Shown here: one piece after another, positions 49,661 to 58,524 of the stretch
Position numbering within the stretch: the first letter of the stretch is position 1
How the letters are laid out: each line of letters begins with the position of its first letter
Assembly: GCF_001653195.1 (NCBI RefSeq)
Contig: NZ_JXBB01000012.1
Span: forward strand, 1 to 64,000
DNA from: Hydrogenibacillus schlegelii
GTDB taxonomy: Bacteria > Bacillota > Bacilli > Thermicanales > DSM-22653
Direction of reading: 5' to 3'
DNA length: 64,000 bases
The notes under the pieces: model-generated
What the model was told of the DNA's origin: nothing
The model's database searches: none
What the model saw: the letters and a program-made list of their open reading frames with translations, nothing else
Made by a program: the position numbers and the translations under genes

Positions 49661-50099
49661 AGGCCTGATGGCGAAGGCGCTGGAAAACTTAAAGGGCATG
49701 GTCGACGTCTCGACGATCATCGGCGAGCCGGTCGTCACGCCGGACGGGAGCACGGTGCTTCCGATCAGCAAGGTCGGGTTCGGTTTTGTCGCCGGCGGCA
49801 CCGAATACGACCCGGGCACCGGCGGCCAGGATGCGGCCTTTCCGTTCGGCGGCGGCTCCGGCGGCGGGGTGAGCATCCAGCCGGTCGGGTTTCTCGTCGT
49901 CGGTCGATCCGACGTCCGCTTTATCCCCCTCGACCCGCAGGTCCACCTCTACGACCGGCTGATCGACTTTGCCCCGAAAGCCCTCGAACGGCTGCAGACG
50001 ATGCTCAAAGGCGGGCGAAACGAAACCGGCGCAAGCGGCGGCGGGCTGGACGGCGGCCGGCGGGGCCGGTCGATCCCGGTGGAAGAGGACGAAGCTTGA
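49638..50099 (+). CDS. ytfJ: GerW/YtfJ family sporulation protein
   Basis: 153 residues. HPLEGLMAKALENLKGMVDVSTIIGEPVVTPDGSTVLPISKVGFGFVAGGTEY is the family core, followed by a Gly-rich loop (FPFGGGSGGGVSIQPVGFLVV). GerW is made in sporulation and needed for germination with some germinants. GAGGAAGG precedes the ATG. Confidence 0.94.
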   Translation: MDSAHPLEGLMAKALENLKGMVDVSTIIGEPVVTPDGSTVLPISKVGFGFVAGGTEYDPGTGGQDAAFPFGGGSGGGVSIQPVGFLVVGRSDVRFIPLDPQVHLYDRLIDFAPKALERLQTMLKGGRNETGASGGGLDGGRRGRSIPVEEDEA

Positions 50100-50272
50100 G
50101 GCGGGCGTGGCCGAACGCCGGCCTCGATCGGGGTTCAACCCGGATCCACCCGATGCGAAGCGGGAAGCGGCCTCAAAACGGGCCTTCGCCATCGGTCGAC
50201 CGTCCAGGCGGAGGGGATGCCCCCGGCGTAGGGGTAAAAAGAGCGCGGCCGGTCGCGCGGTGGGGTGGAGGG

Positions 50273-50806
50273 ATGGATGTGTGGCATGAGTACTCGACCG
50301 TCAAGCTCCTCCAGTACCTCATCCCGGCATCGAATTTTTTGTTCGTCGACCGGCTGGGGGAAGACGAGGCGATCTTCCACTATCGCCGGGGGATCTACTT
50401 CGTTTACGACGACGGCGCCATCGTCGGCATGCCGAAGCCGAAGCGCTGGGAGACGCTGTCTCTGGCCGACCTGTGGGGGCTTCTTTACCGCTCGCCGTTC
50501 GTGAAGGACTACGATGAAGCGGGCATTTTTGACCTGGGGGAATTTTTGAAGGACATCGGCTACGTCGTCGCGACCCGCCGCACGCCCCTCGCGCATCTCT
50601 TTACGATCGCGCCGCGGTATGCGCCGGAGGACATCGTGGAAGAGGTTCGGATGGAAGGGGTATCGTTCCCTTTCGCCCTCTACCACGCGATCATGGCCTG
50701 CACGCGCCACTACCACCGGAGCAACCGGGAGGTCGAGTACGTCATCACCGGCATCGACTCCTACTCGCTCCCGAAGGAGCGCCGCCTCGGACACACGAAG
50801 GGATGA
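50273..50806 (+). CDS. Conserved hypothetical protein
   Basis: 177 residues, soluble, normal composition, no family named. Visible: YLIPASNFLFVDRLGEDEAIFHYRRGIYFVYDDG near the start, and MEGVSFPFALYHAIMACTRHYHRSNREVEYVITGIDSYSLP near the end. GGAGGG precedes the ATG (short spacing; a GTG at 50279 is possible). Between GerW and FabI on the same strand. Confidence 0.68.
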   Translation: MDVWHEYSTVKLLQYLIPASNFLFVDRLGEDEAIFHYRRGIYFVYDDGAIVGMPKPKRWETLSLADLWGLLYRSPFVKDYDEAGIFDLGEFLKDIGYVVATRRTPLAHLFTIAPRYAPEDIVEEVRMEGVSFPFALYHAIMACTRHYHRSNREVEYVITGIDSYSLPKERRLGHTKG

Positions 50807-50922
50807 CGACTGCGCCGTCGTCGGCGGAAGCCCCTGCCTTGCCGCCGTTCGGCGGCTTTTGTTATACTCGGCCAAGGATCGAAAACGGCCCGGCAAAGCC
50901 GCGGCCAGGCGGGGGGAGAGGC

Positions 50923-51696
50923 GTGGGGCTTTTACAAGACCGTACATACGTCGTCATGGGCGTCGCCAACGAGCGGTCGATCGCCTGGGGCATCGCCCGG
51001 GCCCTCGATCGGGAGGGAGCGCGTCTCGTCTTTACGATCCGGAGCCCGCGGCGGCGGAAAAACATCGAGGCGCTCCTTACGGGACTCACGCGCCAGGACG
51101 CCCTCGTCATCGAGCTCGACGTCGAGCGGGACGAGGCGATCGACGGCCTCGCCGCGTTTTTGCAAAAAGAAGGCGTCACCGTCCACGGCCTCGTCCATTC
51201 GGTGGCGCTCGCCCGGCCGGAGGAGCTGGCCGGCGAGTTCATCGCCACGGGACGGGAAGGGTTTCGCCTGGCCCACGAGGTGAGCGTTTATTCCCTCGTC
51301 GCGGTCAGCCGGGCGCTCCGGCCGCTCATGCCGGACGGCGGGAGCATCGTGACGCTCACGTACCTCGGGAGCGAGCGGGTCGTGCCGAACTACAACGTCA
51401 TGGGCGTGGCGAAGGCGGCCCTCGAGGCGAGCGTCCGTTATCTCGCCTATGACCTCGGCAAAGACGGCATCCGGGTCAACGCCATCTCCGCCGGCCCGAT
51501 CCGGACCGTCTCCGCCCGGGGAGTGAGCGGCTTCAGCGCCATCCTCAAGGTGATCGAGGAACGGGCGCCGCTTCGCCGGAACATCACGCTTGAGGACGTG
51601 GCCGGCGTCGCCGTGTTTCTTCTGAGCGACCTCTCCCGGGCGGTCACCGGCGAGGTGATTCACGTCGACGCCGGGTATCACGTCATGGGGCTTTAG
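50923..51696 (+). CDS. fabI: Enoyl-ACP reductase FabI
   Basis: 257 residues, short-chain dehydrogenase fold. Cofactor loop GVANERSIAWGIA, and catalytic pair in YLGSERVVPNYNVMGVAKAALEASVRYLA (Tyr-x6-Lys). AGPIRTVSARGVSGFSAIL is the mobile substrate loop of FabI. Reduces enoyl-ACP in each elongation round of fatty-acid synthesis. The GTG at 50923 follows GGGGGGAGAGG. A TTATACT -10-like box lies about 60 bases upstream. Confidence 0.95.
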   Translation: MGLLQDRTYVVMGVANERSIAWGIARALDREGARLVFTIRSPRRRKNIEALLTGLTRQDALVIELDVERDEAIDGLAAFLQKEGVTVHGLVHSVALARPEELAGEFIATGREGFRLAHEVSVYSLVAVSRALRPLMPDGGSIVTLTYLGSERVVPNYNVMGVAKAALEASVRYLAYDLGKDGIRVNAISAGPIRTVSARGVSGFSAILKVIEERAPLRRNITLEDVAGVAVFLLSDLSRAVTGEVIHVDAGYHVMGL

Positions 51697-52204
51697 GACC
51701 CCGCGGGGGATCGGGGAGGTCGAGTCGGCGATCCCGGACGGCCTCGACGAGGGCCTTTTCCATCGCCTGGTGGGGGATGCCGGCTTCGACGAACGGCGCG
51801 CCGACCGGCCGGTAGCCGAGCGTTTCGTAAAAGCCGACGACGGGTCCTTGGGCGTGCAGGTACGCCCGGACGTGCCCGTTTTCTCTGGCCCACGCTTCGG
51901 CGGCGTTCATGAGGGCCCGGCCGGCGCCGTTTTGTCGCGCCTCCTTGAGGACGGCGACCCGCTCGACCTTCACCGTCCGGTCGCCGTACGGCCGAAGGCG
52001 GAGGCAGCCGAGGGGCCGGCCGGTGGCGGCCTCGGTGAGGAGCGCATAGACGGTCGACGGCTCGTCGTCGTGGACGTCGATCTCGAGGGCTTCCGGCACG
52101 CCCTGTTCTTCGATGAAGACGCGCCGGCGGATGAATAGGACCGCCGCCCGCTCGGCGGAATGGCGATCGTCCGGTGCCGAAAACAGTCGCACGCGAAATT
52201 TCAT
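51683..52204 (-). CDS. GNAT family N-acetyltransferase
   Basis: 173 residues. VFIEEQGVPEALEIDVHDDEPSTVYALL, GCLRLRPYGDRTVKVERVAVLKEARQNGAGRALMNAAEAWARENG (acetyl-CoA P-loop Q-x-x-G-A-G) and FYETLGYRPVG. This is the ElaA/YjcF-like subgroup. The substrate is unknown. GGGAGGCGGACGG precedes the ATG. Converges on and overlaps fabI by 14 bases. Confidence 0.9.
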   Translation of the reverse strand: MKFRVRLFSAPDDRHSAERAAVLFIRRRVFIEEQGVPEALEIDVHDDEPSTVYALLTEAATGRPLGCLRLRPYGDRTVKVERVAVLKEARQNGAGRALMNAAEAWARENGHVRAYLHAQGPVVGFYETLGYRPVGAPFVEAGIPHQAMEKALVEAVRDRRLDLPDPPRGPKAP

Positions 52205-52286
52205 CCGTCCGCCTCCCTGGCAAGCACAACTTTTTTCGGAGAAAGAGCGTACAACGGACAGACGGAACACGGTGGAGGCGGATGAA

Positions 52287-52994
52287 GTGAACCCGAGGCA
52301 AACACGGTTTGAAGCGGGCGCGCCGGAACGCTCGCGGTCGTCCTGGTCCCGGGGCTTTCGCCGGGGGATCGTCGCCCTCGGCATCGTCGTTTTGGCGGCG
52401 TCTTTCCGGCCGGGCCCGGCGTCGGCCGCCGGCGAGATCGACGTCTCGCGCATCCGGGTCAATGACGAGACGGTCTACGACGCCAAATCCGGTTCGAGCG
52501 CCTTTATCGCCAGTTTCGGCGGCCAGGCCCGGTACGCGCTGCAGCAGCTCGCCGCCTTCCTCGGCGTCATTTTTGACTGGGATCCGGCGACGAAAGAGGC
52601 CCGTTTCATCAAGCCGGAAGTCTCGCTCCTGGCGCTCAGCTACGCCGGCAAAAACGATCAGGGAGCGCTCAGCCTCTACGGCCCCTTTTCCCTCGTCAAG
52701 GCCGGCGAGCGGCTGGAGCGGTTTTTCGTCTACGCCGAGGTGAACAACTTGCCGGAGGCGAACATGGACTTCCGCCTCGTCGCGAGCGCGCCGGGGCGGA
52801 CGGCGGCCGGCGAGTTCGCCGTCGTGCCGGGAACGGTGCGCCTGCCGGAGCGGGGAGGCTGGATCGTCTTCGAGGTGAAAAACGCGCGTTTCGGCGATCC
52901 CGGAAGCTACCGGCTGCAGCTTCAGGTCAAAGGGAAAGCGACCGGCGACCGCTACGTGACGGTCGGCGAAAAGACGATCGTGGCCACGCGTTAG
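52287..52994 (+). CDS. Secreted protein with copper-amine-oxidase-like stalk fold
   Basis: 235 residues. A signal peptide ends around PASAAG. The next ~70 residues (IDVSRIRVNDETVYDAK ... YALQQLAAFLGVIFDWDPATKEARFI) look like the Cu_amine_oxidN1 stalk module. A ~110-residue beta domain follows (ERFFVYAEVNNLPEANMDFRLV ... GSYRLQLQVKG). GGAGG lies eight bases before the GTG. Function unknown. Confidence 0.7.
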   Translation: MNPRQTRFEAGAPERSRSSWSRGFRRGIVALGIVVLAASFRPGPASAAGEIDVSRIRVNDETVYDAKSGSSAFIASFGGQARYALQQLAAFLGVIFDWDPATKEARFIKPEVSLLALSYAGKNDQGALSLYGPFSLVKAGERLERFFVYAEVNNLPEANMDFRLVASAPGRTAAGEFAVVPGTVRLPERGGWIVFEVKNARFGDPGSYRLQLQVKGKATGDRYVTVGEKTIVATR

Positions 52995-53106
52995 GTCGAG
53001 GGGTCGGTCCGGAAACAAAATCCGCCGGCTCCGGGCGGGTGAGCCGCCCCGCGGAAGAACCGTTCCGCAGAAGAAGAAGAACCGTTCCGCGGAAGAAAAA
53101 GAAGAG

Positions 53107-53133
53107 AAAAACGCCGCCGAGGCGGCGTTTTTT
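53107..53133 (-). terminator. Bidirectional terminator
   Basis: AAAACGCCGCC and GGCGGCGTTTT around GA, with A run on one side and T run on the other. Serves the secreted-protein gene on the plus strand and the convergent DUF1885 gene. Just upstream GAAGAACCGTTCCGC is repeated. Confidence 0.88.
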
Positions 53134-53542
53134 ACTTTTTCCCGACCGTGAAGTACTGGACGCGACCGTTGAAGAGGAGGAGTTCGGCCTGGTAATGTCT
53201 GGCCAGGTAGCGGGCGAGCTCGTTGGCCTTGTTGCTATCGCCCTGGGTGGCGTCGTCGGGCAGGGTGATCTGGACGACGCCGATCCCGTCGACCGTTTGG
53301 GCCGTCATGAGGAGGCGCCGGTACATCACCGGATCGTGGCCGACGAGTTCGAGGTACGGGAGGCCGTCTTTTTCTTTTTCTTCGATCCGGTACGGGAAGG
53401 CGTAATGGGCGTAGTCCCATCCGAGCTGTTCGCCGGTTTTGGCGAGCTTTTCCCGGTAGGCTTCGAGGGCCGCCTTCAGGGTGGCGAGGTCGACCGTCTC
53501 GTCGCCCTTCGGGGTCCAGCGGACGAATGCGCTTTTCGGCAT
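53132..53542 (-). CDS. DUF1885 family protein
   Basis: 136 residues. KSAFVRWTPKGDETVDLATLKAALEAYREKLAKTGEQLGWDYAHYAFPY and the later NKANELARYLARHYQAELLLFNGR match, from memory, the small Bacillales DUF1885 family (FKBP-like fold). No function known. AAGGAGTGG precedes the ATG. Confidence 0.8.
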   Translation of the reverse strand: MPKSAFVRWTPKGDETVDLATLKAALEAYREKLAKTGEQLGWDYAHYAFPYRIEEKEKDGLPYLELVGHDPVMYRRLLMTAQTVDGIGVVQITLPDDATQGDSNKANELARYLARHYQAELLLFNGRVQYFTVGKK

Positions 53543-53642
53543 CGGGCCACTCCTTTCTTCCGGGTCGCGGCGGATGGCCGCGGGAAGGCGCCGGTTCGGC
53601 GCCGGCGGTCGGATCGCCGGGCGGGGGGACGGACGGCGGCCG

Positions 53643-53900
53643 TCAGCGGGCGGACGCCTCGGGGCAGGCGGCGCACCGCTCGGCGAGCGCCGCTTCCAGC
53701 TCGGCCAGGAATTCGTCGACGTCGTCGCCGAAGATGACTTCCCGGCCGAGGAGGGCGTACGGCGTCACATCGCAAAAGGCGCAGCGATTCTGGCAGTTGG
53801 CGACGACGACCGTGAGCCCGGCCGCTTCGGCCAGCGCCCGAACGTCGTCGAGCGCCCGGTAGGCGGCATTGTTTCGGCAGAGGCCAAGAAACTTCGCCAT
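53643..53900 (-). CDS. DUF1450 (YuzB-like) small protein
   Basis: 85 residues. FLGLCRNN at the start and ANCQNRCAFCDVTPYALLGREVIFGDDVDEFLAEL, with cysteines arranged C-x3-C-x2-C, match the YuzB/DUF1450 family, which has a thioredoxin-like ferredoxin appearance. Probably binds a metal or Fe-S cluster; this is not demonstrated. Confidence 0.82.
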   Translation of the reverse strand: MAKFLGLCRNNAAYRALDDVRALAEAAGLTVVVANCQNRCAFCDVTPYALLGREVIFGDDVDEFLAELEAALAERCAACPEASAR

Positions 53901-54133
53901 CGCCCTCGGCCTTCCTTCGCGGAGATCATTCCCCATTGTATCATAAGGTCGTCGGGAGAGCCAAAGACGATCGGAAGGAGGACGGCGATGGCGCCGCTTG
54001 CGGGGGCCGGGGTGGCTCGGGGACGATCCATTTTTTGCCGTTGACCGCTTGAGGCGGCTCAAGATACAATCAGGATAACCGATAAAGCGCATTCAGCCCG
54101 ATGAGGATAACACATTGGGGGTGGGGGAACACC

Positions 54134-54292
54134 GTGGGGCAGTACGTCTGCCGGTCATGCGGCCGGGTCGTCGGTCATTTTGCGTCGCATAAAGTCATCG
54201 TCCGCTACGTGCGGCCGGACGGCTTTTGCTCCGTCTGCGGCGTCGAGAAGGCCGCCGGGCGTCCGGCGGCCGTTCGGCTTGTGGAGCGCTGA
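54134..54292 (+). CDS. SR1P-like small zinc-finger peptide
   Basis: 52 residues from GTG. MGQYVCRSCGRVVGHFASHKVIVRYVRPDGFCSVCG has the MG-x-(I/Y)VC-x2-C...HF-x-x-K-V-x-x-Y...C-x2-C layout of SR1P, the peptide encoded by the dual-function RNA SR1. In B. subtilis SR1P binds GapA, and its gene sits beside speA. Here the next gene is a speA-type decarboxylase, convergent, which supports the assignment. A strong terminator follows. The frame is open from 54101. Confidence 0.68.
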   Translation: MGQYVCRSCGRVVGHFASHKVIVRYVRPDGFCSVCGVEKAAGRPAAVRLVER

Positions 54293-54358
54293 CGCCGGGC
54301 CGCCCGGCTTCGGCGGAAGCCCATATGGGGTTGAAAGGGCGCCCTCAGGGGCCGATCC

Positions 54359-54388
54359 GCAAAACGCCGCCCGAAAGGGCGGCGTTTT
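54359..54388 (+). terminator. Bidirectional terminator after the SR1P-like gene
   Basis: AAAACGCCGCCC and GGGCGGCGTTTT pair perfectly around GAAA, with T and A runs on the two sides. Confidence 0.9.
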
Positions 54389-54508
54389 CTGTCGCCGTTG
54401 GCCTGCCCGATGCGGGGCCTGGCGGAGCGCCGCGCCGGATGCCGGCCCGACGGCGGGCGGCGCCGGACAGGCGGGCCTCATGGCGACGGCGCCGCCAAAG
54501 CGGCGCCT

Positions 54509-55987
54509 TCAGCGAAGCGGCGTCCGCTCCTTGATCACCCGAACGGTGCGGAGCGTCGCGTCCTCCGGGCCGAGGACCGGCAGGCCTTCGGCGAGGTTGG
54601 CCCGGATGTAGTCGATGTTGTCTTGCGTGAGGATTTCCCCCGGCATGACGACCGGGATCCCCGGCGGATAGACGAGGATGAACTCGGCCATGATCCGGTC
54701 GGCCGCCTCCTCCAGGGGCACCCGCTCCGTCTCGGCGTAGAAGGCGTCCCGAGGCGAAAGGGCGAGGGCCGGCATCTCGGGAAGGAGGATCGGTTTCGGC
54801 TTCCGGGCGCCGTTTTGCCGGTGGGCTTCCGAAAGCCGCCGAAGGGCGTCCTTCAGCCGGCGGACGGCGTCGTCGCCGTCGGCGAGGGAGAATAAAAAGA
54901 GCACGTTGTACAGGTCCGAAAGTTCCACTTCGATGCCGCCTTCCGCCCGCATCCATTCCTCGACATCGGCGCCGGAGAGGCCGAGGCCGGCGACGTGGAC
55001 GGTGAGCTTCAGCGGATCGAGGCCGAGGGTCCCCGGCGGGAGATCGTCCGCCTCCAGCGTCCGAAGGCCGGGGATGGTCCGGACGGCCCGCCGGACGGTC
55101 TCCGCCCGCTCGATCGCCGCCTGAAGGCGCGCCTCGCCGGCGACGGCGAGTTGCCGCCGGGCGGTGTCCAGGGAGGCGAGGAGGAGGTACGACGTCGACG
55201 TCGTCATCAGGAGCGACAGCGTCACCCGGAGCCGCTCCGGCGCAATCCGACGCCCCTGGTGAAGGAGCAGCGAGCTTTGCGTGAGCGACCCGCCGAGCTT
55301 GTGCACGCTCGTCGCTGCGGCGTCGGCGCCGCTTTCCATCGCCGACGGCGGAAGCTTCGGGTGGAAGGAAAAGTGCGCCCCGTGGGCTTCGTCGACGAGG
55401 ACCGGCACGCCGCGGCGGTGGCAGGTGGCGACGATCGCCGGGAGATCGAGGGCGACGCCGTAGTACGTCGGGTGGACGACGAACACCGCCCGGGCGTCCG
55501 GGTGCGCCTCGAGGGCCCGTTCGACGGCGTCGGGGCTGATGCCGTGGGCGATGCCGAACGCCTGATCCATCTCCGGGTAGATGAAGATCGGCACGGCGCC
55601 GGCGAGGATGATCGCCGAGAGGACCGACTTGTGGACGTTGCGGGGGACGATGATTTTCTCCCCGGGGCCGACGGCGGCAAGCACCATGGCCATGATCGCC
55701 GTCGACGTCCCCTGAACGGAGAAAAAGGCGTGTTCCGCCCCAAACGCCTCCGCCGCGAGGCGCTCGGCGTCCCGGATGATCCCCCGCGGCGCGTGCAGGT
55801 CGTCGAGGGGGGCGATGTTGATGAGGTCGAGCCAAAACGCCCGCTCGCCGATCCACGCCCGAAACGCCGGATCGGCGCCCCGGCCGCCTTTGTGTCCCGG
55901 AATGTGAAACGGATAGCGGCCCCGTTCGACGTGGGCGACGAGGCCGTCGAAAAGCGGCGCGAGCCGCTGCCGATCCTCTGTGCCCAT
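54509..55987 (-). CDS. speA: Orn/Lys/Arg decarboxylase (SpeA-type)
   Basis: 492 residues, PLP fold type I. RYPFHIPGHKGGRGADPAFR, FFSVQGTSTAIMAMVLAAVGPGEKIIVPRNVHKSV, VDEAHGAHF and the PLP Lys in TSVHKLGGSLTQSSLLL are conserved, with the C-terminal domain ending near YPPGIPVVMPGE. The first step to polyamines from arginine (or lysine/ornithine); substrate not certain from sequence. The ATG at 55987 has better spacing to AGAGGGGG than the GTG at 55993. The GGCGCCGC/GCGGCGCC hairpin at 54488-54507 follows the stop. Confidence 0.9.
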   Translation of the reverse strand: MGTEDRQRLAPLFDGLVAHVERGRYPFHIPGHKGGRGADPAFRAWIGERAFWLDLINIAPLDDLHAPRGIIRDAERLAAEAFGAEHAFFSVQGTSTAIMAMVLAAVGPGEKIIVPRNVHKSVLSAIILAGAVPIFIYPEMDQAFGIAHGISPDAVERALEAHPDARAVFVVHPTYYGVALDLPAIVATCHRRGVPVLVDEAHGAHFSFHPKLPPSAMESGADAAATSVHKLGGSLTQSSLLLHQGRRIAPERLRVTLSLLMTTSTSYLLLASLDTARRQLAVAGEARLQAAIERAETVRRAVRTIPGLRTLEADDLPPGTLGLDPLKLTVHVAGLGLSGADVEEWMRAEGGIEVELSDLYNVLFLFSLADGDDAVRRLKDALRRLSEAHRQNGARKPKPILLPEMPALALSPRDAFYAETERVPLEEAADRIMAEFILVYPPGIPVVMPGEILTQDNIDYIRANLAEGLPVLGPEDATLRTVRVIKERTPLR

Positions 55988-56127
55988 GGGCACCCCCTCT
56001 TCCTCTGCGGCATCAAACGACCCTCAGTATAGCAAAGCTTGACCCGCCGAAAAAGGTGATATAATGGAATCGGCTCGCCGCTTGCCGCACGGTGGACGGG
56101 GAACGCTCCGAGAAAGGATGGCGATCG

Positions 56128-56577
56128 ATGAACATCGCGTTCTTCCTTTTGCCGAAGGAAGAAGTCGTGTACGTCACCCCCCGGACGACGATGCGACAAG
56201 CTCTGGAGCGGATGGAGCACCACCGGTACAACGCGCTCCCGATCGTCGACGCCGACGGCCGCTACGTCGGGACGATCACCGAGGGCGACCTCCTCTTCAT
56301 GCTGAAGCGGACGCCGGGGCTTTCGTTTGACAACGCCCACACGGTTCGCATCGAGGACATCCCGCAGGTGAAGCGGCACCAGCCGGTCCGGATCGACGCG
56401 ACGATGGACGACCTCATCAGCCTGGCGATCGAACAAAACTTCGTCCCCGTCGTCGACGAACGGGGCGTCTTCATCGGGATCGTCCGCCGGAAAGAGATCC
56501 TCGAATATTGCGCCCAAACGACGAAAGCGCTCTCAAAAGGCGCCGGCGGCGCCGACGTCCGGCGGCCGAAGCCGTAG
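56128..56577 (+). CDS. Tandem CBS-domain protein
   Basis: 149 residues. Two CBS repeats: VVYVTPRTTMRQALERMEHHRYNALPIVDADGRYVGTITEGDLL and VRIDATMDDLISLAIEQNFVPVVDERGVFIGIVRRKEIL. No attached enzyme, so probably a nucleotide-binding (AMP/ATP/c-di-AMP type) sensor acting on a partner. AGAAAGGA precedes the ATG. Confidence 0.88.
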   Translation: MNIAFFLLPKEEVVYVTPRTTMRQALERMEHHRYNALPIVDADGRYVGTITEGDLLFMLKRTPGLSFDNAHTVRIEDIPQVKRHQPVRIDATMDDLISLAIEQNFVPVVDERGVFIGIVRRKEILEYCAQTTKALSKGAGGADVRRPKP

Positions 56578-56632
56578 CGGAGCCGTGCGCCCGGCGGCCG
56601 AAGCGGTCCGCCGGGGCGCGTCGCGGCCGGGA

Positions 56633-56773
56633 CGCCGTCCGCCGTATCGGGCCGCCGGAACGCCCTCCGGCCGGGCCGCCGTCCGCCGTATCGGGCCGCC
56701 GGAACGCCCTCCGGCCGGGCCGCCGTCCGCCGTATCGGGCCGCCGGAACGCCCTCCGGCCGGGCCGCCGTCCA
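56633..56773 (+). repeat. Three perfect 44-bp tandem repeats
   Basis: A 44-base unit beginning CGCCGTCCGCCGTATCGGGC is repeated exactly at 56633, 56677 and 56721, with the start of a fourth copy at 56765. The period is not a multiple of three, so this is non-coding, minisatellite-like DNA between the CBS gene and the convergent DUF1054 gene. Each unit contains inverted GGCCGCC/CCGGCC-type arms. Confidence 0.92.
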
Positions 56774-56839
56774 TCCGGGCGCCGTGCCGCGAGGGCGCTC
56801 CCCCGCCGCGATGCCTCCTCCGTCCGCCGGAACGGGGGC

Positions 56840-57496
56840 TTACCCGGAGCGGGGGGCGTCGATGCTCAGGGCGATCCGGTAGAGGCGAAAAAGCGGTCTG
56901 GCCGTCGCCTCCGCAAAGGCGACGAGGTCCGCCCCCTCCGCCTTTTCCCGGGGAAGGATGCGGCCGACGAGGAGCTCGGCTTTTTTCACCGTCATGGCCC
57001 GCCGGAAGGCCTGTTCGAGCTCTTCCGCTCCGAGGGCGTCGTGGCGGACGACGTCCGGCGCCGTGTGGTCGAAAGACCAGACGAAATCCCCCGGCACGAG
57101 GCGGACGACATCGTCCAGCGCCTCCAGCCAGCGCCTGGCCCATGCCGGTTTGAAAGGGCTTTCATAGATGGCGGCGAGCCAGAAAAACGCGTGGGTCGGC
57201 CAGAGGCCGAACTGAAAGTGAAGAAGCTTTTTGTACCCCCGGGGGTCGGAAGAGAAGGCGACCCACGTGTCGTTCGGCGGGTTGACCGTCCGGCGGGCGT
57301 GCTTGGCGATGTGGACGTGCATCGGCTCGCCGGCGCCGGCGGCGAGCATCGGCGCCACCGCTTCCGCGAAGGCGCGAAAGATCGGCCGGATGTCCCGTTC
57401 GATGGCCGCCATGCGGGCTTCAAGGCCCGGAACCAGGAGGGCATCGAAGGCCTTGGCGTCGAGGGCGGGGCGGACGCCCGCGGGGTGCTCCGACAT
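56840..57496 (-). CDS. DUF1054 (YktB-like) protein
   Basis: 218 residues. [80 protein letters not shown] and the downstream core match the DUF1054 family of Bacillales. Biochemical role unknown. GAAAGGAGGACCAAC precedes the ATG. Confidence 0.88.
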   Translation of the reverse strand: [218 protein letters not shown]

Positions 57497-57930
57497 GTTG
57501 GTCCTCCTTTCGCAGAAACATTCGCCTGCGACCGCCCCCTCTGCCGGTCCGGGCGCCGTTCGGCGCGGGGCGCCCGGTGCCTTCGAACGATCGAGCAGGG
57601 CGGGTCCTTTCTGTTTCCTTCGACCGACCGGCCGGCGGATCGCCAGGTGCCTTCCTGCCGGCCGGCGGGTCGGCCGGCGCCGTCCGGCGGGCGAACGGTT
57701 CGCCGTATCGACACCGTATCACAACGGCCGGGCTGCCGCAAATTCCCCTTGCAATCCCGCGCCGAGCATAGTAAGATAGATGTACTCCAATCGTAAGAAT
57801 TCCCTGAACGGATTTCCAGAAATTGGGAATCCTTCCGCTCCGCCGCTGGAAGCGGTGATTCGGCGGGCCCGCCGGTCCGGTCCGGCCGGCGGTTGCCGGC
57901 ATCCAAGACGGGAGAAGGGGGGCGAACGGG
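57497..57930. other. Divergent intergenic region
   Basis: About 430 bases between the DUF1054 gene and the next plus-strand gene. Contains a CCTTCCTGCCGGCCGG region with several short CCGGCNGG palindromes and a possible -10 (TAAGAT near 57770). No RNA or gene identified. Confidence 0.4.
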
Positions 57931-58524
57931 GTGCTGGCGTACATGCTCGAAGTCTCCGACGTGGACCTTTTTTGCACGGAGGAGCAGATGGAGGAACTCC
58001 TCCGGGATCTGAGCGCGCGCGGCGTCGCCTATACCGCGGAACGGAGCGAGACGTCGCAGATCATCCGCCTGGGCGGAGCGGAAAACATCACCCTCGAATT
58101 CCGCCTCCGGGAAGACGGGTACAAGCTCCTCAATCGGCGGTTGACGTTTCATGACCCTGTGATTGCCGAAATCTTTCGTGACTTTGTCGTTCGATATAAA
58201 GGCCACGCGACGATCAAGCTGTATCGGTCCGACACCCTCTACATCCATCACGTCCAGTACGGCGAGGTCGTCCGCATCACCGAAGTGTCCGGCAATCAGC
58301 GGAAGGTGCTTCTGGACAAGAAAGAGACGGTCACGATGGAAAAGGTCATGCAGATGTTCCTGCTGAGCGAGATCGAAAACCGGATCCCGAAGCTCCGGGA
58401 AGCGATCGACGCCGAGCTCGACCGCCTACGGGAAGCCCTTGCCGCCGGCGATGCGGCGGGCATCCGGGCGAGCAAGGAACGGCTCAAGAAGCTCCGGCGG
58501 GAGATGCTCCTCTACGAGGTCTGA
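57931..58524 (+). CDS. Conserved Bacillales protein of unknown function
   Basis: 197 residues, no signal or membrane segment. The first ~120 residues look alpha/beta (SQIIRLGGAENITLEFRLREDGYKLLNRRLTFHDPVIAEIFRDFV). After VVRITEVSGNQRKVLLDKKETVTMEKVMQMF comes a C-terminal coiled-coil helix (ELDRLREALAAGDAAGIRASKERLKKLRREM). I recall relatives in Geobacillus/Bacillus carrying a misleading non-ribosomal-peptide-synthetase-module label. GTG start after GGGGCGAACGG. Confidence 0.65.
   Translation: MLAYMLEVSDVDLFCTEEQMEELLRDLSARGVAYTAERSETSQIIRLGGAENITLEFRLREDGYKLLNRRLTFHDPVIAEIFRDFVVRYKGHATIKLYRSDTLYIHHVQYGEVVRITEVSGNQRKVLLDKKETVTMEKVMQMFLLSEIENRIPKLREAIDAELDRLREALAAGDAAGIRASKERLKKLRREMLLYEV

Noticed and set aside
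56633-56773. CRISPR array
   Set aside because: The repeats are directly adjacent without unique spacers, and no cas genes are present; it is a tandem repeat.
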